Assembly: GCA_003221595.1 (NCBI GenBank) | Contig: QHSM01000097.1 | Span: 1 to 8,081 of the forward strand | Direction of reading: 5' to 3' | Length of the DNA: 8,081 nt | Origin: Candidatus Rokuibacteriota bacterium | Lineage (GTDB): Bacteria; Methylomirabilota; Methylomirabilia; Rokubacteriales; CSP1-6 | Shown: positions 1 to 5,615 of the stretch, piece by piece | How the letters are laid out: each line of letters begins with the position of its first letter | How positions within the stretch are numbered: position 1 is the stretch's first letter | Notes under the pieces: generated by a model | Told to the model about the DNA's origin: nothing | The model's input: only the letters and a program-made list of their open reading frames with translations | The model's database searches: none | Made by a program: the position numbers and the translations under genes

Positions 1-10
1 GAAGGAATAG
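1..10 (+). CDS. rplV: Probable 3' end of rplV (ribosomal protein L22), partial
   Basis: Bases 2–10 read Lys-Glu-stop (TAG at 8–10) just upstream of rpsC. In the conserved S10 operon rplV directly precedes rpsC, and L22 proteins often end in a charged Lys/Glu tail. Only two codons are visible, so the identity rests on gene order, not on sequence similarity. The same bases (1–6, GAAGGA) form the Shine-Dalgarno sequence for rpsC, 7 nt before its ATG. Confidence 0.35.
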
Positions 11-13
11 ACG

Positions 14-658
14 ATGGGCCAGAAAACGCATCCGATCGGTTTCCGAATCGGCGTCACGCGGACCTGGAGCTCTCGCTGGTTCGCGACGAAGACCTACGCC
101 GCGCTCCTGCACGAGGACGTGAAGATCCGTCGCTTCATCAAGGATCAGCTCTATCACGCGGGCATCGCGAAGATCGACATCGAGCGCTCGGCCAACCGCG
201 CGCGGATCACCATCGCGACGGCCCGCCCGGGCATCATCATCGGCCGCAAGGGCTCGGAGGTCGAGAAGCTGAAGAACGAGCTGCAGGTGCGCACCGGCAA
301 GGAGATCTACCTCAACATCGAGGAGGTCATCCATCCCGAGCTCGACGCGCAGCTGGTGGCCGAGAACGTCGCGCTCCAGCTCCAGAAGCGCGTCGCCTTC
401 CGGCGGGCCATGAAGAAGGCCGTGACCTCCGCGCTGCGGCTGGGTGCCGACGGCATCCGCATCGCGTGCGCCGGACGGCTGGGCGGCGGCGAGATCGCGC
501 GCCGCGAGTGGTACCGCGACGGGCGGGTGCCGCTTCACACGCTCCGCGCCGACATCGACTACGGTCTGGCGACAGCCCACACGACCTACGGCACCATCGG
601 CGTGAAGGTCTGGGTCTTCAAGGGTGAGGTGCTCCGCACCACGCCCGGGGAAGCATGA
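14..658 (+). CDS. rpsC: 30S ribosomal protein S3
   Basis: S3 sits on the head of the 30S subunit and helps form the mRNA entry channel with S4 and S5. The 214-residue product begins MGQKTHPIGFRIG, the invariant S3 start. It has a type II KH RNA-binding domain with the GxxG loop GRKG at residues 77–80. A basic helix with R130, R131 and K134 matches the E. coli residues R131/R132/K135 linked to mRNA unwinding. The C-terminal S3 signature runs from GRLGGGE (about 154) through EWYRDGRVPLHTLRADIDYG (about 165–184). It is about 19 residues shorter than E. coli S3, the loss being in the variable C-terminal tail, which is common. The ATG at 14 has a good SD (GAAGGA, 1–6). The stop is TGA at 656–658, followed by a 12-nt gap to rplP. 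Confidence 0.99.
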   Translation: MGQKTHPIGFRIGVTRTWSSRWFATKTYAALLHEDVKIRRFIKDQLYHAGIAKIDIERSANRARITIATARPGIIIGRKGSEVEKLKNELQVRTGKEIYLNIEEVIHPELDAQLVAENVALQLQKRVAFRRAMKKAVTSALRLGADGIRIACAGRLGGGEIARREWYRDGRVPLHTLRADIDYGLATAHTTYGTIGVKVWVFKGEVLRTTPGEA

Positions 659-670
659 GGTCGACCGCGC

Positions 671-1087
671 ATGTTGATGCCCAAGCGCGTCAAGTACCGG
701 AAGGCCCAGCGCGGGCGCATGAAGGGCATCGCCACGCGGGGCTCGACCCTCGCCTTCGGCGACTTCGGCCTGAAGGCCCTGGAGCCGGGCTGGGTGACGA
801 ACCGGCAGATCGAGGCCGCGCGGGTGGCGCTCACCCGGAGCCTCAAGCGGGGTGGTAAGGTCTGGATCCGTGTGTTCCCGGACAAGCCGGTGACCAAGAA
901 GCCGGCCGAGACGCGGATGGGCAAGGGCAAGGGGAACCCGGAGGAGTGGGTCGCCGTGGTGAAGCCCGGGCGCATCCTGTACGAGATGATCGGGGTGCCC
1001 GAGGACGTCGCCCGCGGCGCGTTCCGGACGGCGGCCCAGAAGATCGGCATCACGACCAAGTTCGTGTCGCGGACGAGGGCTCTGTAG
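671..1087 (+). CDS. rplP: 50S ribosomal protein L16
   Basis: L16 is a late-assembling 50S protein near the A-site tRNA elbow and the peptidyl transferase centre. The 138-residue product starts MLMPKRVKYRKAQRGRMKG, typical for the family. It contains IRVFPDKP (about 66–73) and the RMGKGKG loop (82–88) that reaches toward the catalytic centre. R82 aligns with E. coli Arg81, which is hydroxylated in some bacteria; whether that happens here is unknown. The ATG at 671 gives the usual N terminus; a second ATG at 677 would remove only two residues. GAGG at 657–660, overlapping the rpsC stop, is a plausible SD. The gene lies 12 nt after rpsC and 3 nt before rpmC, so co-transcription is expected. Confidence 0.99.
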   Translation: MLMPKRVKYRKAQRGRMKGIATRGSTLAFGDFGLKALEPGWVTNRQIEAARVALTRSLKRGGKVWIRVFPDKPVTKKPAETRMGKGKGNPEEWVAVVKPGRILYEMIGVPEDVARGAFRTAAQKIGITTKFVSRTRAL

Positions 1088-1090
1088 ACC

Positions 1091-1291
1091 ATGAAGGCGG
1101 CGAAGTGGCGCGAGTTCACCGAAGAGGAGCTCCAGCAGAAAGCGCGCGAGCTCAACGAAGAGATTTTCAATCTGCGCTTCCAGCTCTCGATGGGGATGGC
1201 CAAGAACCCCTCGCGGCTGAGCCAGGCGCGGAGGGATCTAGCGCGAGCCCAGACGGTGCTCCGCGAGAAGAAGGGCGGCTCCCGTGGGTGA
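1091..1291 (+). CDS. rpmC: 50S ribosomal protein L29
   Basis: L29 is a small helical protein beside the polypeptide exit tunnel. With L23 it forms part of the docking site for trigger factor and SRP. The 66-residue product has the expected two-helix pattern: an acidic first helix with FTEEELQQKARELNEEIFNLRFQ (about 9–31), then a turn around KNPSRL (38–43) and a basic second helix rich in Arg. The NLRFQ motif is diagnostic. Length is normal. The start is 3 nt after the rplP stop, with GAGGG at 1075–1079 as a rather distant SD. The last eight bases overlap the start of rpsQ. Confidence 0.97.
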   Translation: MKAAKWREFTEEELQQKARELNEEIFNLRFQLSMGMAKNPSRLSQARRDLARAQTVLREKKGGSRG

Positions 1292-1532
1292 GCGGAAGAA
1301 CCGTGAGGGTGTGGTGGTGTCGGACGCGATGCAGAAGACGCGGGTCGTCAAGATCGAGCGCGTGTTCCGCCATCCGCGCTATCAGCGCGTCATCCGGATG
1401 TCGAAGAAGCTGAAGGCGCACGACGAGAACAACGAGAGTCGGATCGGCGATCGCGTCCTCATCGAGGAGACGCGGCCGATGTCGAAGGAGAAGCGCTGGC
1501 GGATCCGCAAGGTTCTGACCCGCGTGTCCTAG
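1284..1532 (+). CDS. rpsQ: 30S ribosomal protein S17
   Basis: S17 is a primary 16S rRNA-binding protein with an OB fold, located in the body of the 30S subunit. The 82-residue product carries the family core GVVVSDAMQKTRVV (9–22), then HPRYQRVIRMSKKLKAHDENN (30–50, with the conserved HDE), and ends with GDRVLIEETRPMSKEKRW (55–72). It starts at GTG 1284, eight bases inside rpmC, with AAGGG at 1271–1275 as SD about 8 nt upstream. The next in-frame Met is at residue 15, inside the conserved strand, so the GTG start is strongly preferred. Length is typical. The stop TAG is 3 nt before rplN. Confidence 0.98.
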   Translation: MGERKNREGVVVSDAMQKTRVVKIERVFRHPRYQRVIRMSKKLKAHDENNESRIGDRVLIEETRPMSKEKRWRIRKVLTRVS

Positions 1533-1535
1533 GCG

Positions 1536-1904
1536 ATGATCCAGCCGCGGTCGATGCTCGACGTTGCCGACAATTCGGGCGCCAAGAAGGTCCAGTGCAT
1601 CCGGGTGATGGGGGGCGCCAACAAGCGCTACGCCTCGCTCGGCGACACGGTCATCGTGGCCATCAAGGAGGCGGTCCCGGACGGCACCGTGAAGAAGGGC
1701 GAGGTGGCGCGGGCCGTCGTGGTGCGGACGGTCAAGGAGGTCCGGCGGCGGGACGGATCGTACATCCGCTTCGACCGCAACGCGGTGGTCCTGATCAAGG
1801 ACGACGAGAATCCGGTGGGCACGCGCATCTTCGGACCGGTCGCGCGCGAGCTGCGCGAGCGGCAGTTCACCAAGATCATCTCGCTCGCGCCCGAGGTCAT
1901 CTGA
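1536..1904 (+). CDS. rplN: 50S ribosomal protein L14
   Basis: L14 lies on the 50S interface, contacts 16S rRNA helix 14 and, with L19, forms intersubunit bridges; it is also the binding site of the silencing factor RsfS. The 122 residues match the usual bacterial length exactly. Key stretches are MLDVADNSGAKKV (7–19), GDTVIVAIKEAVPDG (36–50), KKGEVARAVVVRT (53–65), the RRDGSYIRFDRNAVVL region (71–86) and the near-invariant C terminus GTRIFGPVARELR...FTKIISLAPEVI. The ATG at 1536 lies 3 nt after the rpsQ stop without a well-placed SD, so translation is probably coupled to rpsQ. It ends in a TGATG junction with rplX. Confidence 0.99.
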   Translation: MIQPRSMLDVADNSGAKKVQCIRVMGGANKRYASLGDTVIVAIKEAVPDGTVKKGEVARAVVVRTVKEVRRRDGSYIRFDRNAVVLIKDDENPVGTRIFGPVARELRERQFTKIISLAPEVI

Positions 1905-2230
1905 TGCTTCAAGTCCACGTGCGACGCGGAGACACGGTGGCGGTCATCGCCGGTCGGGAGCGCGGCAAGCGCGGGAAGGTGCTGCGGGTGCTGCCGGCCG
2001 CCGGGCGGGTGCTGGTCGAGAAGCTCAACATGATGAAGAAGCACCAGCGGCCGACGCAGAAGCTGCGGCAGGGCGGCATCATCGAGCGCGAGAGCCCGCT
2101 GGCCCTCTCCAACGTGCTGGTGGTGTGCAGCCGTTGCGACAAGGCCTCGCGCAGCGGGATCAAGGTGCTCGGCGACGGGCGCAAGGTCCGCGTCTGCAAG
2201 CGCTGCGGCGAATCGATCGACAGGGGCTGA
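1904..2230 (+). CDS. rplX: 50S ribosomal protein L24, four-cysteine form
   Basis: L24 starts 50S assembly by binding domain I of 23S rRNA and ends up near the tunnel exit. The 108-residue product opens with a KOW motif, RRGDTVAVIAGRERGKRGKV (7–26). It continues with the conserved KLNMMKKHQRP (40–50) and GGIIERESPLALSNV (57–71). C75-x2-C78 and C98-x2-C101 form a likely zinc ribbon at the C terminus. Such cysteines occur in many but not all bacterial L24 proteins (E. coli lacks them). Metal binding is inferred from spacing. The ATG shares its A with the TGA of rplN (TGATG, 1902–1906), which suggests coupled translation. A 4-nt gap separates it from rplE. Confidence 0.98.
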   Translation: MLQVHVRRGDTVAVIAGRERGKRGKVLRVLPAAGRVLVEKLNMMKKHQRPTQKLRQGGIIERESPLALSNVLVVCSRCDKASRSGIKVLGDGRKVRVCKRCGESIDRG

Positions 2231-2234
2231 GACC

Positions 2235-2921
2235 ATGGCGAAAGAATCCGCACCCCCAACGACGCAGAAGACCCCGGCGGCCCGCCCGGCGCCCAAGGCC
2301 CAGCAGCCGAAGAAGGGCGCGGGGGCGGCGGCGCCGGCGGCGGCGGTCGCCAAGGGGCGCCCCAAGGGGACCGGGGAAACCAAGCCGCGGCTCAAGGAGC
2401 TCTTCCACAAGACGGTCGTCCAGGCGGTCATGAAGGAGCGCGGCTTCGCGAACCCGTACCAGGTCCCGCGCCTCGAGAAGGTCGTCATCAACATGGGCGT
2501 GGGGGAAGGGCGCGAGAACGCCAAGGTGCTCGACTTTGCGACCGCCGACCTGCAGGCGATCGCGGGCCAGCGTCCGGTCGTCACCCGGGCCAAGAAGTCG
2601 ATCGCCAACTTCAAGCCCCGCGAGGGCGTGCCGAGCGGCGCGAAGGTGACGCTCCGGGGTGCCCGCATGTACGAGTTCCTGGACCGCATGATCAACGTCG
2701 CGCTGCCGCGCGTGCGCGACTTCAGGGGTGTCCCGCCCAAGGGATTCGACGGCCGGGGCAACTACGCGCTCGGGCTCCGCGAGCAGCTGATCTTCCCCGA
2801 GATCGTCTACGACAAGATCGACAAGGTTCGAGGCATGGACATCAGCATCGTCACGACGGCGCGCACGGACGAGGACGCCAAGGTGCTCCTCACGCACCTC
2901 GGAATGCCGTTCAGGGAGTAG
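2235..2921 (+). CDS. rplE: 50S ribosomal protein L5 with long N-terminal extension
   Basis: L5 binds 5S rRNA with L18 in the central protuberance and contacts the P-site tRNA elbow and S13. The canonical domain runs from about residue 50 to 228: VPRLEKVVINMGVGEG (77–92), GQRPVVTRAKKSIANFK (111–127), KVTLRGARMYEFLDR (137–151), PRVRDFRGV (158–166), SFDGRGNY-like FDGRGNYALGLREQLIFPEI (171–190) and a DEDAKVLLTHLGMPFR end. In front are about 49 residues absent from E. coli L5 (179 aa); of the first 50 residues 14 are Ala, 8 Pro and 8 Lys, so this part is probably disordered. The ATG at 2235 has SD AGGGG (2222–2226). No ATG, GTG or TTG occurs in frame between it and Met66, which lies inside the core, so the extension is genuinely translated. 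The gap to rpsN is 6 nt. Confidence 0.98.
   Translation: MAKESAPPTTQKTPAARPAPKAQQPKKGAGAAAPAAAVAKGRPKGTGETKPRLKELFHKTVVQAVMKERGFANPYQVPRLEKVVINMGVGEGRENAKVLDFATADLQAIAGQRPVVTRAKKSIANFKPREGVPSGAKVTLRGARMYEFLDRMINVALPRVRDFRGVPPKGFDGRGNYALGLREQLIFPEIVYDKIDKVRGMDISIVTTARTDEDAKVLLTHLGMPFRE
2316..2350 (+). repeat. GC-only low-complexity tract inside rplE
   Basis: This is a run of almost pure G and C, built of repeated GCG/GGC units, that encodes the Ala/Gly/Pro part of the L5 N-terminal extension (about residues 28–38). It includes the self-complementary GGCGCC and nearby GCCGGC, so it could fold locally and is prone to replication slippage in triplets, which would change the extension length without breaking the frame. 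Confidence 0.6.
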
Positions 2922-2927
2922 TCGCGT

Positions 2928-3113
2928 ATGGCGAAGACCGCGCTCATCATGAAGTCCCAGCGTCAACCGAAGTTCAGCACGCGCGCCTATTCTCGGTGCA
3001 AGCTGTGCGGCCGCCCGCGCGGCTATCTCCGGAAGTTCGAGATGTGCCGGCTCTGCTTCCGCGAGCTGGCGCTCAAGGGCGAGGTTCCGGGCATCGTGAA
3101 GGCGAGCTGGTAA
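2928..3113 (+). CDS. rpsN: 30S ribosomal protein S14, zinc-type (type Z)
   Basis: S14 is a late-assembly protein of the 30S head, near S3 and S10. The 61-residue product is the short zinc-binding form, not the ~100-residue zinc-free form. C24-x2-C27 and C40-x2-C43 provide the four metal ligands, within the family motif CxLCGRPRGYLRKF-x2-CRLCFRELA. The N terminus, MAKTALIMKSQRQPKF, is typical. Bacteria with this form sometimes keep a zinc-free paralogue elsewhere under zinc-responsive control; nothing in this window bears on that. The ATG at 2928 follows the rplE stop by 6 nt, with AGGGAG (2912–2917) as SD 10 nt upstream. It is followed after 5 nt by rpsH. Confidence 0.99.
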   Translation: MAKTALIMKSQRQPKFSTRAYSRCKLCGRPRGYLRKFEMCRLCFRELALKGEVPGIVKASW

Positions 3114-3118
3114 GGGCC

Positions 3119-3514
3119 ATGCGAAGCGATCCGATCGCCGACATGCTGACGCGTATCCGCAACGCGAGCGGGGCCGAGCACGAGAAGGTGGACATCCCTT
3201 GCTCGCGGCTCAAGGTGCGCATCGCCGAGATCCTGAAGGACGAGGGCTTCATCAAGAACTTCCGGGTGCTCGAGGACAAGAAGCAGGGAATGCTGCGTGT
3301 GTATCTCAAGTACGGGGTGGGCAACGAGCGGATGATCTCCGGGCTGGTCCGGGTCTCCACGCCCGGGCGGCGCGTGTACGTCGGCCGCGACCGGATCCCG
3401 TCCATCCTGGCCGGGATGGGGGTGGCGCTGGTCTCCACGTCGAAGGGCGTGGTGACTGATCGCGACGCGCGCAAGCAGAAGATCGGCGGGGAAGTCCTCG
3501 CCTACGTGTGGTAG
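3119..3514 (+). CDS. rpsH: 30S ribosomal protein S8
   Basis: S8 binds 16S rRNA helix 21 and organises the 30S platform; in E. coli it also represses the spc operon by binding mRNA near the rplE start. The 131-residue product begins DPIADMLTRIRNA (4–16), then KVDIPCSRLKVRIAEILKDEGFI (23–45). It ends with the rRNA-binding segment STSKGVVTDRDARKQKIGGE (106–125) and YVW. The reading frame stays open upstream into rpsN, but the family N terminus (M-x-x-DPIADMLTRIRN) fixes the start at ATG 3119, 5 nt after the rpsN stop. AAGGG sits too close (2 nt) to be an ideal SD, so coupling to rpsN is likely. The stop TAG overlaps the rplF ribosome binding site. Confidence 0.99.
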   Translation: MRSDPIADMLTRIRNASGAEHEKVDIPCSRLKVRIAEILKDEGFIKNFRVLEDKKQGMLRVYLKYGVGNERMISGLVRVSTPGRRVYVGRDRIPSILAGMGVALVSTSKGVVTDRDARKQKIGGEVLAYVW

Positions 3515-3518
3515 GAGG
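3513..3518 (+). promoter_or_regulatory. Shine-Dalgarno of rplF, overlapping the rpsH stop
   Basis: AGGAGG is a perfect anti-16S match 6 nt before the rplF ATG. Its first two bases are the last two of the rpsH TAG stop codon, so a ribosome terminating on rpsH sits on the rplF initiation site. Confidence 0.85.
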
Positions 3519-3524
3519 CCGCGC

Positions 3525-4073
3525 ATGTCGCGGATCGGCCGGAAGCCCGTGAGCATCCCGCCGGGAGTGAAGGTGAACCTCGACGGTGCGGTGGTCCGCG
3601 CCGAGGGCCCGAAGGGCAAGCTGATGCAGCCGGTCCCCGCGGGGCTCAGCGCGAAGCTCGAGAACAACCAGCTGGTGATCTCGCGGAGCGGGGACGACCG
3701 GAAGATCCGGGCGCTGCACGGCCTGGCGCGGGCGCTGGTGGCGAACATGGTGACGGGCGTGAAGGACGGCTTCGAGCGCAAGCTGGAGATCGTCGGCATC
3801 GGCTATCGCGCGCAGCTGCAGGGCCGGGTGATCACGCTGGCGCTGGGCTACTCGCATCCGGTGCTCTTCCCGCTGCCCGAGGGCGTGACGGCGGAAATCG
3901 AGCGCCAGGTGTCCATCACGCTGCGCGGCGCCGACAAGGCCGTTCTCGGCCAGACGGCGGCGAAGCTGCGCGCGCTCCGGAAGCCCGACCCGTACAAGGG
4001 CAAGGGCATCAGGTACGCCAACGAGGTGGTCCGCCGGAAGGTCGGCAAGAAGGCGGGGGCGGGGGCCAAGTGA
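3525..4073 (+). CDS. rplF: 50S ribosomal protein L6
   Basis: L6 binds 23S rRNA near the sarcin-ricin loop, at the base of the stalk where elongation factors bind. The 182-residue product has the two tandem alpha/beta repeats of the family. It begins MSRIGRKPVSIPPGVKV, contains the join region GFERKLEIVGIGYRAQLQG (82–100) and LALGYSHPV (105–113), and ends with the L6 signature PDPYKGKGI (154–162) followed by a basic tail of Lys, Gly and Ala. Length is normal. ATG 3525 has an ideal SD. The stop overlaps the rplR start as GTGA (4070–4073). Confidence 0.99.
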   Translation: MSRIGRKPVSIPPGVKVNLDGAVVRAEGPKGKLMQPVPAGLSAKLENNQLVISRSGDDRKIRALHGLARALVANMVTGVKDGFERKLEIVGIGYRAQLQGRVITLALGYSHPVLFPLPEGVTAEIERQVSITLRGADKAVLGQTAAKLRALRKPDPYKGKGIRYANEVVRRKVGKKAGAGAK

Positions 4074-4435
4074 TCACGAAGGAGCGGCGGGCAGCGCGGG
4101 ACATCCGGCATCGCCGGCTTCGGCGGCACGTGATTGGATCGGGAGCGCGGCCACGGCTGGCCGTGTTCCGCAGCCTCAATCACATCTACGCGCAGCTGGT
4201 GGACGACGAAGTGGGGCGGACCCTGCTGGCCGTCGACAGCCGGAGCAAGGCGTTTCGCGCGCGTCAGCCGTCCGGGGGCAACGTCGCCGCCGCCAAGCTC
4301 GTCGGCGAGCTCCTGGCCGAGAAGGCCAAGGCGCAGGGGATCCAGCGCGTGGTGTTCGATCGCGGCGGTTACATGTACCACGGACGCGTGAAGGCCCTGG
4401 CCGACGCGGCGCGGGCCGGTGGCCTGGTCTTCTAG
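4070..4435 (+). CDS. rplR: 50S ribosomal protein L18
   Basis: L18 binds 5S rRNA and, with L5, anchors it in the central protuberance. The 121-residue product has a very basic N terminus (8 Arg among residues 6–19) that contacts RNA, then ARPRLAVFRSLNHIYAQLVDD (26–46), a GGNVAAAKLVGELLAEKAK segment (69–87) and the conserved end VFDRGGYMYHGRVKALADAA (95–114). The GTG start at 4070 overlaps the rplF TGA by 4 nt. No in-frame ATG precedes Met102, so GTG is required. Length fits the family. The 17-nt gap to rpsE is the longest in the window. Confidence 0.98.
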   Translation: MITKERRAARDIRHRRLRRHVIGSGARPRLAVFRSLNHIYAQLVDDEVGRTLLAVDSRSKAFRARQPSGGNVAAAKLVGELLAEKAKAQGIQRVVFDRGGYMYHGRVKALADAARAGGLVF

Positions 4436-4441
4436 AGAGTC

Positions 4442-4449
4442 AGGAGAGG
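4442..4449 (+). promoter_or_regulatory. Shine-Dalgarno of rpsE
   Basis: AGGAGAGG lies in the 17-nt spacer after rplR. The AGGAG core is 6 nt before GTG 4453, which supports that codon as the rpsE start. Confidence 0.8.
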
Positions 4450-4452
4450 CGA

Positions 4453-4986
4453 GTGGCAGAAGCGAAGATCGATCCAAATGTGCTGGAGCTCAACGACCGC
4501 GTCGTCTCCATCAACCGCGTGGCCAAGGTCGTCAAGGGCGGCCGCCGGTTCTCGTTCACGGCGCTGGTGGTGGTCGGCGACGGCCGGGGCCACGTCGGCG
4601 TCGGCCTGGGCAAGGCCCACGAGGTGCCGGAGGCGATCCGCAAGGCGGTGGAGCACGCCAAGAAGGATCTGATCTTCGTGCCGCTGAAGGACACGACGAT
4701 CCCCTGCGAGATCACGGGGCATTTCGGCGCCGGCCGGGTCTTTCTGAAGCCGGCGGTGCCGGGCACCGGCGTCATCGCGGGCGGTGCCGTGCGACCCATC
4801 CTCGAGGCGGCGGGCGTCCAGGACATCCTCACGAAGACGCTCGGCTCCAACAACCCGCACAACGTGCTCAAGGCCACGATCGACGCGCTGCGCCGGATCA
4901 AGCGGCTCCAGGACTTGCACGCGGCGCGGCGGCGCGGTGATGGCGTCGTGGTGGAGGAGGCGGTCGGTGCCCGACACGAAGCTTAG
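4453..4986 (+). CDS. rpsE: 30S ribosomal protein S5
   Basis: S5 lies at the back of the 30S subunit, near the mRNA entry tunnel and the decoding centre; changes in it affect fidelity and spectinomycin response. The 177-residue product has the S5-type double-stranded-RNA-binding domain: NRVAKVVKGGRRFSFTALVV (21–40) then GDGRGHVGVGLGKAHEVPEA (42–61). The C-terminal domain shows GTGVIAGGAVRPILEAAGV (104–122) and TKTLGSNNPHNVLKATIDAL (127–146). The C-terminal tail from about residue 156 is Arg-rich and departs from the usual RGKSVEEI-like ending; it coincides with the rpmD SD and start, which may explain its composition. GTG 4453 matches the family N terminus. It overlaps rpmD by 20 bp. Confidence 0.98.
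   Translation: MAEAKIDPNVLELNDRVVSINRVAKVVKGGRRFSFTALVVVGDGRGHVGVGLGKAHEVPEAIRKAVEHAKKDLIFVPLKDTTIPCEITGHFGAGRVFLKPAVPGTGVIAGGAVRPILEAAGVQDILTKTLGSNNPHNVLKATIDALRRIKRLQDLHAARRRGDGVVVEEAVGARHEA
4953..4960 (+). promoter_or_regulatory. Shine-Dalgarno of rpmD inside rpsE
   Basis: GGAGGAGG lies within the last codons of rpsE, 6 nt before GTG 4967. Its strength decides the rpmD start in favour of GTG 4967 over an in-frame ATG at 4940, which would add nine atypical residues. Confidence 0.8.
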
Positions 4987-5155
4987 GGTCACGCTCATAC
5001 GCTCGCTGATCGGCCTCTCCCCCAAGCAGGAGGCGACGGTACGGGCGCTGGGGCTTCGCCGCATTCGCCAGTCGGCGAGTCATGATGATTCGGTGTCGGT
5101 GCGCGGTATGATCGCCAAGGTGCCGCACGTGCTCAAGGTGACCCGTGAGGCTTGA
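4967..5155 (+). CDS. rpmD: 50S ribosomal protein L30
   Basis: L30 is a small 50S protein that binds 23S rRNA domain II; it is absent from several bacterial groups, so its presence has some taxonomic value. The 62-residue product matches the family: KLRVTLIRSLIGLSPKQEAT (5–24; usual form LRVTLVKSPIG), RALGLRRIRQS (26–36) and VRGMIAKVPHVLKV (45–58). The reading frame is open further upstream through rpsE, so the start was chosen from the family N terminus and the strong SD at 4953–4960. An ATG at 4940 in the same frame is possible but less likely. It overlaps rpsE by 20 bp and rplO by 11 bp, so both ends are nested in its neighbours. Confidence 0.95.
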   Translation: MPDTKLRVTLIRSLIGLSPKQEATVRALGLRRIRQSASHDDSVSVRGMIAKVPHVLKVTREA

Positions 5156-5615
5156 CGAGCTGCGCCCAGCACCGGGCGCCACGAAGCGGCGCAAGAAGAT
5201 CGGACGCGGCGTCGGCTCCGGCCACGGGAAGACCGCGACCAAGGGGCACAAGGGCCACAGTGCCCGCTCGGGCGGCGGCAAGGCCGGCGGCTTCGAGGGC
5301 GGGCAGATGCCTCTCTACCGCCGGCTGCCGAAGCGCGGGTTCGTTCCTTACGGCGGCGGCGGGATCGTCTACGCCGTCGTGAACCTCAAGTCCCTCGGCG
5401 GCTTCACGGCCAACGCCGTCGTCGATCCCGACGGCCTCCTTCGCGCCGGCCTGATCAAGAAGAGCGAGCGGTCGCGCGTCAAGATCCTGGGCGGGGGCGA
5501 GGTCGCCCACGCGCTCACCGTCCGCGCCCATCGGGTGAGCGAATCGGCGCGCGCGAAGATCGAGGCGAAGGGCGGCCGCGTCGAGACGCTCGGGGCCGAG
5601 GTGCCGGCTTCGTGA
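5145..5615 (+). CDS. rplO: 50S ribosomal protein L15
   Basis: L15 binds 23S rRNA and joins late in 50S assembly. The 156-residue product starts with LDELRPAPGATKRRKKIGRG (3–22), followed by the Gly/Lys/Arg-rich RNA-threading segment GVGSGHGKTATKGHKGHSAR (22–41). MPLYRRLPKRGF (55–66) and the C-terminal KILGGGEVAHALTVRAHRVSESARAKIE (113–140) complete the family pattern. Residue 38 is His where most relatives have Gln in KGHKGQ. GTG 5145 is the start that gives the conserved N terminus; the first Met is at residue 55, deep in the core. AAGGTG at 5135–5140 is a modest SD. It overlaps rpmD by 11 bp and secY by 4 bp (GTGA). Confidence 0.98.
   Translation: MRLDELRPAPGATKRRKKIGRGVGSGHGKTATKGHKGHSARSGGGKAGGFEGGQMPLYRRLPKRGFVPYGGGGIVYAVVNLKSLGGFTANAVVDPDGLLRAGLIKKSERSRVKILGGGEVAHALTVRAHRVSESARAKIEAKGGRVETLGAEVPAS

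Noticed and set aside
1595..1903. Possible longer L24 starting inside rplN
   Set aside because: The extra Gly/Arg/His-rich residues are out-of-frame rplN codons. L24 normally starts right before its KOW motif, matching ATG 1904.
2235..2384. L5 extension as a signal or targeting peptide
   Set aside because: It has no hydrophobic core or cleavage-like site beyond a short Ala run and is attached to a ribosomal protein, so secretion is not plausible.
1628..2761. Open frame of 377 codons on the minus strand opposite rplN, rplX and rplE
   Set aside because: It is antisense to three clearly conserved genes, has no recognisable domain, and long antisense frames are common at this GC content.
2996..3118. 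Upstream in-frame extension of rpsH inside rpsN
   Set aside because: S8 proteins begin at the M-x-x-DPIADMLTRIRN motif, found at ATG 3119. The upstream part is just rpsN read in another frame.
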